Assembly: GCF_013374115.1 (NCBI RefSeq) | Contig: NZ_AP022673.1 | Location: 393,501-457,500 of the forward strand | Length of the DNA stretch: 64,000 bases | DNA from: Sphingomonas sp. HMP9 | GTDB taxonomy: Bacteria; Pseudomonadota; Alphaproteobacteria; Sphingomonadales; Sphingomonadaceae | Direction: 5' to 3' | Shown: piece by piece, positions 57,888 to 64,000 of the stretch | Layout of the letters: every line of letters starts with the position of its first letter | Numbering within the stretch: position 1 is the first letter of the stretch | Position numbers and translations under genes: made by a program | Notes under the pieces: model-generated | The model's input: the letters and a program-made list of their open reading frames with translations, nothing else | Database searches by the model: none | Told to the model about the DNA's origin: nothing

Positions 57888-58730
57888 ATGCTGATCAGGG
57901 CAGGCTACGACATTCGATTCGAAACCGACGTAGCGACTCCGATGATGGCGATGCTGAGCCTGCATCCGTCGCGGAACAAGGATCTCGTTACGCCGCACCG
58001 GATCGTCGACGATCCGGACATGCCGGCCTATGATTATCTCGATGCGTTCGGCAACGTCTGCACGCGGATCACGGTGCCCAAGGGTGGCCTGACGCTGTCG
58101 TGCGACTTCACCGTCCAGGACAGTGGCGCGCCCGACCCGGTAACGCCCGGCGCGATCCAGCACGCGGTCGAGGATCTTCCCGACGATATCCTGATCTACC
58201 TGCTCGGCAGCCGGTATTGCGAAACGGACCGCCTGTCCGAGACGGCGTGGTCGTTGTTCGGACATGTTTCGGCGGGTTGGCAGCGGGTGCAGGCGATCGT
58301 CGACTTCACGCACGATCACGTCGAGTTCGGCTATCACTTCGCGCGTCCGACGAAGACCGCATGGGACGTGTATCAGGAGCGGCAGGGCGTATGCCGCGAT
58401 TTCGCGCATCTTGCGATCACGCTGTGTCGCTGCATGAACATCCCGGCCCGCTATTGCACCGGCTATCTCGGCGATATCGGCATCCCCCCCGTCGATGCGC
58501 CGATGGACTTTTCCGCATGGTTCGACGTGTATCTCGGCGGCACGTGGCACACGTTCGACGCGCGCCATAATCGCCCGCGGATCGGCCGTATCCTGATGGC
58601 GCGGGGCAGGGACGCGACCGACACCGCGCTCACCACCACCTTCGGTCCGGCACGCCTGGTCGGTTTCGACGTCCACACGGACGAAGTCGGCCTCGAGCCG
58701 CGCAGCGATGCCGTGGTGCCAGCGGGGTAA
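57888..58730 (+). CDS. Transglutaminase-like protein with altered His position
   Basis: A 280-residue relative of the upstream gene. N-terminal beta region (IRFETDVATPMMAMLSLHPS), then core with Cys in RQGVCRDFAHLAITLCR (about 178). The HAW motif of the classic triad is replaced by SAW (APMDFSAWFDVYLGG), while THFDAR-type Asp remains (WHTFDARHN). C-terminal RIGRILMARGRDATD is the subfamily mark. Related proteins may share this change, so activity is uncertain. Co-transcribed with the first transglutaminase gene. Confidence 0.8.
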   Translation: MLIRAGYDIRFETDVATPMMAMLSLHPSRNKDLVTPHRIVDDPDMPAYDYLDAFGNVCTRITVPKGGLTLSCDFTVQDSGAPDPVTPGAIQHAVEDLPDDILIYLLGSRYCETDRLSETAWSLFGHVSAGWQRVQAIVDFTHDHVEFGYHFARPTKTAWDVYQERQGVCRDFAHLAITLCRCMNIPARYCTGYLGDIGIPPVDAPMDFSAWFDVYLGGTWHTFDARHNRPRIGRILMARGRDATDTALTTTFGPARLVGFDVHTDEVGLEPRSDAVVPAG

Positions 58731-58810
58731 TCCTGCCGTAGCGTCAACTTAGGTCTTGTCGCGGACGATGCGATGGGCCTAACGCCACCGATCCTTCAAC
58801 TTATGCTGCG

Positions 58811-59185
58811 ATGCACAACATGACCTCGATCCCAGATCAGTCCACTTCGGCCCAGTCCACTTCGGCCCAGTCCTCTCCGGCGAACGCGAACGCCCTGCTG
58901 CTACAGGCGATCGCGTTGCGCAAATGCATCACGGCGACCTACAACCGGATGGTCTGCACGCTGGCACCGCACATCCTGTATACCAAGCACGACGACGTGT
59001 TCGTCGACGCGGTAACGCTGGAGCGCGATGGCCAGCCGCCCAAGGAAATCAAGCTTGGGACGTTCAAGCTCGCCGGCCTCAAGGACATCGAGGTCGCCGA
59101 CCGCTCGTTCATCGCAGACGCCATCTTCAACCCCGGCGATATCAAGTACGACCGAGTCACGCTGTTCGTCGTCGATCGCAGCTGA
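58811..59185 (+). CDS. Hypothetical protein with WYL-like pattern
   Basis: A 124-residue protein. The N-terminus has a Ser/Thr/Gln-rich segment (STSAQSTSAQSS) coded by a 15-bp tandem repeat. The body, RKCITATYNRMVCTLAPHIL followed by VDAVTLERDG and KLGTFKLAGLKDIEV, has the strand pattern of WYL-domain-like folds that bind ligands or nucleic acid, but this is only a resemblance. Codon use fits core genes. Confidence 0.55.
   Translation: MHNMTSIPDQSTSAQSTSAQSSPANANALLLQAIALRKCITATYNRMVCTLAPHILYTKHDDVFVDAVTLERDGQPPKEIKLGTFKLAGLKDIEVADRSFIADAIFNPGDIKYDRVTLFVVDRS
58838..58882 (+). repeat. 15-bp tandem repeat, three copies
   Basis: cagtccacttcggcc occurs twice exactly (58838-58852, 58853-58867) and a third time with mismatches (58868-58882). 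Repeat length is a multiple of three, so copy change would alter length but not frame of the WYL-like gene. Confidence 0.8.
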
Positions 59186-59214
59186 TCGGCGTAACTATCT
59201 CTGACAGCTGAATT

Positions 59215-59952
59215 TCAGGCGCTGGCCGGTGGTAGCCAGTCGGTTGCGATCTCGCCGTATCGGTCGGTAAAGCCCGTCGACTCGATCAATCCGGCTTCAT
59301 CGACGATCCTGATCCGCCGCCCGTTCCGTTCGATGACGCCCGCACGTTCGAGGCCGCGGATCGTGCGGTTGACGTGGACCTTGGTCAGGCCAAGCGCGTC
59401 GCCCAGGTCGCTCTGGGTGAGTGGAAGGTCGAAGGAGTCGACGATCCCGCCCGCCGTTACCCGAAGCCGCGCGAGGATATCGAGCAACAGCGTCGACAGG
59501 CGTTCGGTCGCACCCATCCGCCCGATCGAGGTCAGCCGATCGCTCATCGCGACGTTCTCGGCGGCAGCGATCGCGTAGAGCAACCCGGCGACGCGAGGCT
59601 GCCCCTGGAACAACAGGCCCAAATCCTTCTTAGGAAGGTCGGTGACGAGGCAGTCCGAGATCGCGGTGAGCGTCGTCGACGCCTGTGCCCAGGCGATGCT
59701 CGACGTGCCGATCAGGTCGCCGGCATAGTGGAACCGCAGGATCTGGCGTCCGCCCGAGATCAGGCGGGTCGACGAATGCATCCAGCCCTGCCGGACGATA
59801 TAGAGCGAGTTGCTGTCTCCGCCTTCCGCCATCAACACGTCGCCCGCCTTCAGACGGCGCTCGCCTTGCTCAACGCGAGCGATCGCCGTGCGCTCGGCAT
59901 CGGTGAGATCGAGGCTGCGTCCGAGGCGAGCGGTCAGGCCACTGAATTGCAT
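59215..59952 (-). CDS. Crp/Fnr-family transcription regulator
   Basis: ATG 59952 follows AAAGGGAC and gives 245 residues; the longer frame to 60012 lacks a ribosome site. The N-terminal cyclic-nucleotide-binding-like domain includes ERRLKAGDVLMAEGGDSNSL and GRQILRFHYAGDLIG. The helix-turn-helix is LPLTQSDLGDALGLTKVHVN RTIRGLERAG. No Fe-S Cys cluster, so it is not a classic oxygen sensor. It lies 92 bp after the esterase gene on the same strand. Confidence 0.87.
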   Translation of the reverse strand: MQFSGLTARLGRSLDLTDAERTAIARVEQGERRLKAGDVLMAEGGDSNSLYIVRQGWMHSSTRLISGGRQILRFHYAGDLIGTSSIAWAQASTTLTAISDCLVTDLPKKDLGLLFQGQPRVAGLLYAIAAAENVAMSDRLTSIGRMGATERLSTLLLDILARLRVTAGGIVDSFDLPLTQSDLGDALGLTKVHVNRTIRGLERAGVIERNGRRIRIVDEAGLIESTGFTDRYGEIATDWLPPASA

Positions 59953-60044
59953 GAGAGTCCCTTTTTCTGCGTCATGCCCGCCGCGTATTCCCGCTGCGTA
60001 GCCGTCGTGCATTGTGTTTGGCCCGCTGCGTCAACGTGCCGAAG

Positions 60045-60782
60045 TCATTTGCGCCCTCCTAACGCCGTTTCAACCAGCGGCGCAACGCGGGCGGCGATCC
60101 GGTCGACACCCGTCCGGTTGGGATGAACATGGTCCGCCTGCATCAATCCGGCGTCGCCGATGACGCCATCGAGGATGAAGGGGTAGAGCGTTGCATGATA
60201 GGATCTGGCTAAGTCGGTCCATATGCTATTGAACCGACGCGAATACTCCGGACCAAGATTGGGCGGCGCCATCATGCCGGTCAGCATGACGGGGATACTG
60301 CGCCGCTTGGCCTCGGCCATCATGGCCGTCATGTTGGCGCGCGTTTCGTCCGGCGATATCTGGCGCAGGACATCATTGCCGCCGAGCCCCAGCAGGATCA
60401 GGTCGGGTTTGCGCTTCATGCTGTCGAGCGCGAACGCGAACCGCTGCCGTCCCGCCGCACTGGTATCGCCCGAGACACCGGCGTTGACGATCGTCGCGTT
60501 GATCCCGTCCTTGCGCAACCGGTTTTGCAACGCATCGGGCAGGCTCTGCCCGCGATCGAGCCCATAGCCGGCATATAGGCTGTCACCGAATGCGAGGATC
60601 AGGCGCTCTGGACCTCGAGGCGCGGGGGTCGTTGCAACCTGGGCGGTCGTCGGCGAGACGATATTCGTCGCGGGGTTCGTCGCGGGCGGCGGGGCAGGGA
60701 TCTCGGGGGTCCGATCGCAGCCGGCCAGCAACCCCGCTTGGAGAAGCGCCAGTCCGCCCCCATAAAGAGGCCAGCGTCGCAT
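60045..60782 (-). CDS. SGNH-family esterase, TesA-like lipoprotein
   Basis: ATG 60782 follows GGAG at 6 nt and gives 245 residues; the open frame to 61232 is antisense to the ABC gene. Lipoprotein signal MRRWPLYGGGLALLQAGLLAGC with LAGC lipobox, then a Pro/Thr linker. SGNH blocks: Ser in LAFGDSLYAGYGL, Gly in VNAGVSGDTSAAG, Asn in LGLGGNDVLRQI, Asp/His in DHVHPNRTGVD. It is a periplasmic or outer-membrane arylesterase/lysophospholipase. Divergent from the ABC genes at 25 bp, as in tesA-ybbAP. Confidence 0.88.
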   Translation of the reverse strand: MRRWPLYGGGLALLQAGLLAGCDRTPEIPAPPPATNPATNIVSPTTAQVATTPAPRGPERLILAFGDSLYAGYGLDRGQSLPDALQNRLRKDGINATIVNAGVSGDTSAAGRQRFAFALDSMKRKPDLILLGLGGNDVLRQISPDETRANMTAMMAEAKRRSIPVMLTGMMAPPNLGPEYSRRFNSIWTDLARSYHATLYPFILDGVIGDAGLMQADHVHPNRTGVDRIAARVAPLVETALGGRK

Positions 60783-60807
60783 CTGTTTCTCCAAGATATT
60801 GGTCTCC

Positions 60808-61506
60808 ATGTCCGAACCTGCTTCCGCCGATATGGTGATCTCGGCGCGTGATGTCACGCTGACACTCGGCGCATCGACTGCCGCGACGACGATCCTGAAG
60901 GGGATCGATCTCGACATCGCGCAGGGCACCAGCGTTGCGCTGCTGGGGCCGTCGGGGTCGGGCAAGTCGTCGCTGATGGCGGTGCTTTCAGGACTGGAGC
61001 GCGCGAGCAGCGGGCAGGTCCAGGTCGCGGGCCTCGACTTCGGCAAGCTTGACGAGGATGCCCTGGCGCGTGCGCGGCGGGGACGCATCGGAATCGTCCT
61101 GCAGGCCTTCCATCTTCTACCGACGATGACCGCGCTCGAGAACGTCGCCGTGCCGATGGAACTGGCCGGGATGCCCGACGCGTTCGAGCGGCCGGAAGTC
61201 GAACTCGCCGCAGTCGGCCTGTCGCACCGCATCGGCCATTATCCCACGCAGCTTTCCGGCGGCGAGCAACAGCGCGTGGCGATCGCCCGTGCGCTCGGCC
61301 CGCGTCCCGCGCTCGTCTTCGGTGACGAACCGACCGGCAACCTGGATGCCGCCACCGGCGCTTCGGTCATGGACCTGTTGTTCGACCGCCGTGCCGCGAC
61401 TGGTGCCACGTTGATCATCATCACGCACGACCCCGTACTTGCGGCGCGCTGCGACCGGATCGTCGAGCTCGCCGACGGCCGTATCGCCGCGGATCGCTTG
61501 CGGTGA
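60808..61506 (+). CDS. ABC transporter ATP-binding protein, YbbA/LolD-like
   Basis: ATG 60808 gives 232 residues. Walker A LGPSGSGKSSL (about 52), Q-loop VLQAFHLL, signature QLSGGEQQRVAIARALGPRP, Walker B ALVFGDEPTGNLD and H-loop IIITHDP. It belongs to the MacB/LolD/YbbA group that powers FtsX-type permeases in moving lipids or lipoproteins rather than solutes. It overlaps the permease gene (GTGA). Confidence 0.9.
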   Translation: MSEPASADMVISARDVTLTLGASTAATTILKGIDLDIAQGTSVALLGPSGSGKSSLMAVLSGLERASSGQVQVAGLDFGKLDEDALARARRGRIGIVLQAFHLLPTMTALENVAVPMELAGMPDAFERPEVELAAVGLSHRIGHYPTQLSGGEQQRVAIARALGPRPALVFGDEPTGNLDAATGASVMDLLFDRRAATGATLIIITHDPVLAARCDRIVELADGRIAADRLR

Positions 61507-64000
61507 GCGAATGGCGGCTGGCGTGGCGGCTTGCCCGTCGCGAACTCGATCTTCGGTTTCGTGGGTTGCGGCTGTTGCTGGCGTGCCTGTTTCTCGGCGT
61601 CGGTGCGCTGGCGGCGATCGGCAGCCTGACGCAGTCGATCGACGGCGAGCTTGCGGCGCGGGGCAGCGCGATCCTGGGCGGCGACGTCGAGTTCGGCACG
61701 TCGCAGCGTGCCGCCACCGCTGACGAGCGCGCCGCGATGGCGCGGCTCGGGACGGTGTCCGAGACCGTCCGGATGCAGGCGACCGCGATCCGCGGCACCA
61801 CCAGCGTACCGGTCCAGCTCAAGGGCGTCGACGCGGTCTATCCGCTTTACGGTACGCTCGCCGTGCAAGGTGGATCGGTTGCGACGGTCGACGATCCCAA
61901 CGCGATCTGGATCGTTCCGGCCTTGGCGCAGAGGCTCGGCGGCGGCCGCGGTGCCAGCATACGGCTCGGGATCGCCGACTTCACCGTCGCCGGCGTGATC
62001 GCAAACGAACCGGACCGTCTCGGTGAAGGCTTCACGCTGGGCCCGGTCGCGATCGTCTCGATGGCGGGCATCGCGCGGACCGGTCTGGTCCAGCCCGGCA
62101 GCCTGTACGAGAGCAAATACCGCGTGCGCCTGTCTCCCGGCGCGTCGCCCCCAACCGCCGTCGAACGGTTCAAGGCCGCATTCCCGACCGGCGGCTGGGA
62201 GACCAAGACACGTGACCGTGCCGCGCCGGGTGCCGAACGCTTCGTCGATCGCATGGGGCAGTTCCTGCTTCTGGTCGGGCTGTCCGCGCTCGTCATCGCC
62301 GGGATCGGCGTCGGCAACGGCGTGTCCTCCTATCTCGCCGCCCGCCGCAGTAGCATCGCGGCGTTGAAGGTGCTCGGCGCGACGTCTGGCCTGATCGCCA
62401 GGATCTACCTATTGGAAGTCGCGGTCGTCGCGGCGATGGGGATCGTCGCGGGGCTTGTCGCAGGCGCTGCGACCGTACCGCTGATCGTCTGGCTCGCGGG
62501 GGACGTCCTGCCGGTCGCGCCGCGCTTCGCGCTGCAGTTCGCGCCGCTCGCGCTCGCGGCCGCGTACGGCATGCTGATCGCACTCGCCTTTACCGCGCCA
62601 CCGCTGATCGAGGCGGGCAGCATTCCCGCGGCGGGGTTGTTGCGCGGTGTGTTCGGCAATCGGTCCGTGCCGTTGCGTCGCACCTTGCCCTGGGTGCTGG
62701 GTGCAGGCGCCGCGATCGTCGCGCTCGCTTTGTCGACCGCGGACCAGCCGGGCCTGAGCGCAGGCTTCCTTGCGGCTGTCGCTGGCGTATTGCTGGTATT
62801 GGCCGCATTCGGCTGGGCAGTACGTCGGATCGCCGCAGCGCTTCCCCGCTCGCGCAAGCCGTTGTTGCGGCTCGCGATTGCCGGACTCCACCGCCCGGGC
62901 GCGCGGACCGGTACCCTGGTCGTCGCTCTTGGTCTCGGCTTGACGCTGTTCGTCCTGCTCGCCGGCATCCGCACCAGTATCGATGCGAACATCGCGCTCA
63001 CCGTACCAAAGCGCGCGCCGGCGCTGTTCGCGCTTGACGTACCGCCCGACCGCGAGGCGGAGTTCCGGCGGACGATCGAAGGCGTGGCATTCCACCCGGT
63101 CATTCGTACCGTCCCCGCGATGCGTGGCACGATCACCGGCTACGGTACGACGCGTGTCGCCGATCTCAAGACGCTACCCGACGGCGCATGGGCGCTGCGC
63201 GGCGAGCGCGGGCTTACCTATGCCGCGACCTTGCCCGAGGGTAGCGAACTCACCGCGGGTCGCTGGTGGCCGCGCGACTATACCGGACCGCCGCTGGTCT
63301 CGATCGACGAGCGATTGGCCAAGGTGCTCGCGCTCAAGATCGGCGATCCGCTAACCTACACCTTGCTTGGCGTGGAGCGGACCGCGCGGATCGCGTCATT
63401 CCGCCGGATCAGCTGGGACACGCTCGGCTTCAACTTCGTGATGGTGTTCTCGCCCAACGCCATTGAGGACGCGCCGCATAATCTCGCCGCGACGATCGAG
63501 CTGGCACCGGGGCAGGACGCGCGCGTGATGCGGGCGTTGCTGCCGCGCTTCCCCTCGGTGTCGGTCATCGAGGTTCGCGGTGTGCTCGGCCAGATCCGCG
63601 ATATCGTCGCGCAGATGGCGACCGCGATCACCGCCGCGGCATCGGTGGCGATCCTGGCCGGGATCGCGGTGCTCATCGGCGCGATCGCCGCAGCGCGAGA
63701 GGCGCGCACATATGACGGCGTGATCCTGCGCACGCTCGGTGCCACGCGGCGGCAGGTGCTCGCCGTGCAGGCGCTCGAATATGCGTTCCTCAGCATCGTG
63801 CTGTCGGCGCTCGCCTTGCTACTGGGGCTGGGTGGAGCCTGGTATGTCGTCACGCAGCTGTTCAGTTTCGAATGGCGGCCGGATTACACGACGGTGGTCG
63901 TGACCCTGGCGGGTGGAGCCGGGTTGACCATGGCGATCGGGCTGATCGGCGCGTGGCCCATTCTCGGCGCACGGCCGTCAGAGGCTTTGCGACAACTCTG
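61503..64000 (+). CDS. FtsX-type ABC permease, YbbP-like (3' end outside window)
   Basis: GTG at 61503 overlaps the ATPase stop as GTGA. The frame stays open to the window end, giving about 832 residues (MSEWRLAWRLARRELDLRFR...), near full length since the end reads ARPSEALRQL, the usual FtsX C-terminal phrase. It has a first transmembrane helix, a large periplasmic domain, helices around 62275-62480 and 62690-62820, a second periplasmic domain and three final helices (63600-63960). It is the membrane part of the tesA-ybbA-ybbP set, likely extracting a lipid-like substrate; the substrate is unknown. Confidence 0.87.
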   Translation, partial: MSEWRLAWRLARRELDLRFRGLRLLLACLFLGVGALAAIGSLTQSIDGELAARGSAILGGDVEFGTSQRAATADERAAMARLGTVSETVRMQATAIRGTTSVPVQLKGVDAVYPLYGTLAVQGGSVATVDDPNAIWIVPALAQRLGGGRGASIRLGIADFTVAGVIANEPDRLGEGFTLGPVAIVSMAGIARTGLVQPGSLYESKYRVRLSPGASPPTAVERFKAAFPTGGWETKTRDRAAPGAERFVDRMGQFLLLVGLSALVIAGIGVGNGVSSYLAARRSSIAALKVLGATSGLIARIYLLEVAVVAAMGIVAGLVAGAATVPLIVWLAGDVLPVAPRFALQFAPLALAAAYGMLIALAFTAPPLIEAGSIPAAGLLRGVFGNRSVPLRRTLPWVLGAGAAIVALALSTADQPGLSAGFLAAVAGVLLVLAAFGWAVRRIAAALPRSRKPLLRLAIAGLHRPGARTGTLVVALGLGLTLFVLLAGIRTSIDANIALTVPKRAPALFALDVPPDREAEFRRTIEGVAFHPVIRTVPAMRGTITGYGTTRVADLKTLPDGAWALRGERGLTYAATLPEGSELTAGRWWPRDYTGPPLVSIDERLAKVLALKIGDPLTYTLLGVERTARIASFRRISWDTLGFNFVMVFSPNAIEDAPHNLAATIELAPGQDARVMRALLPRFPSVSVIEVRGVLGQIRDIVAQMATAITAAASVAILAGIAVLIGAIAAAREARTYDGVILRTLGATRRQVLAVQALEYAFLSIVLSALALLLGLGGAWYVVTQLFSFEWRPDYTTVVVTLAGGAGLTMAIGLIGAWPILGARPSEALRQL

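Noticed and set aside
1..64000. CRISPR arrays, toxin-antitoxin or known defence systems
   Set aside because: No regular direct-repeat/spacer pattern and no recognisable cas, toxin or defence genes were seen on either strand.

Overview
The window reads as a chromosome segment of a sphingomonad (Alphaproteobacteria, most likely Sphingomonas). The basis is uniformly high GC and codon bias, frequent GTG/TTG starts and four-base start/stop overlaps, a TamA-TamB pair beside a prepilin peptidase, a TonB-dependent receptor, a CtrA-type TTAA-N7-TTAA site, and short dispersed GC-rich palindromes of a kind common in this family. This assignment is inference from gene content; no 16S gene is present.

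Layout. 0-7.6 kb: housekeeping and small-molecule genes (5'-truncated nitronate monooxygenase, LysE exporter, 2-hydroxyacid dehydrogenase, SH3 protein, acetyltransferase, thiolase, prepilin peptidase). 7.7-14.1 kb: tamA-tamB. 14.2-15.7 kb: a Baeyer-Villiger-type monooxygenase. 16.0-20.5 kb: a signalling module (EAL phosphodiesterase, TPR sensor histidine kinase with a degenerate receiver, stand-alone receiver) behind a CtrA-like promoter that may also serve a divergent 17-codon ORF. 20.5-23.7 kb: methyltransferase and comF-grxC-nitrilase-DUF1178 cluster. 23.7-29.6 kb: accessory island of small genes with partly lower GC, an AlpA-type regulator and an RTX/DUF4214 protein, ending at a tRNA-Ser(TGA) with a gene fragment beside its 3' end. 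30.4-36 kb: acyl-CoA-dehydrogenase-like, PIG-L and methyltransferase genes running into an oppositely oriented glycosyltransferase and katE. 36.1-49.2 kb: SDR-GH15-SDR, an OYE-family reductase, then glgX-treZ-malQ-treY, which together would convert glycogen to trehalose. 49.3-51.5 kb: a ZnuD-like receptor. 51.8-56.9 kb: a PAS/GAF hybrid kinase separated from its upstream neighbour (N-formylglutamate amidohydrolase family) by an IS110/IS1111-type element. 57-60 kb: two transglutaminase-fold proteins, a small hypothetical and a Crp/Fnr regulator. 60-64 kb: a tesA-ybbA-ybbP-like SGNH esterase and ABC transporter, the permease running off the end.

The most interesting spots are: (1) the IS element, whose 13-bp inverted repeats, 244-bp non-coding 3' segment (candidate guide RNA) and position at the kinase start codon can all be read directly; (2) the CtrA-like control region with the 17-codon ORF; (3) the ACAD/PIG-L/methyltransferase/glycosyltransferase cluster with a 174-bp tail-to-tail coding overlap; (4) the tRNA-Ser-bounded island that lacks an integrase. 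No CRISPR array or recognisable defence system was seen.
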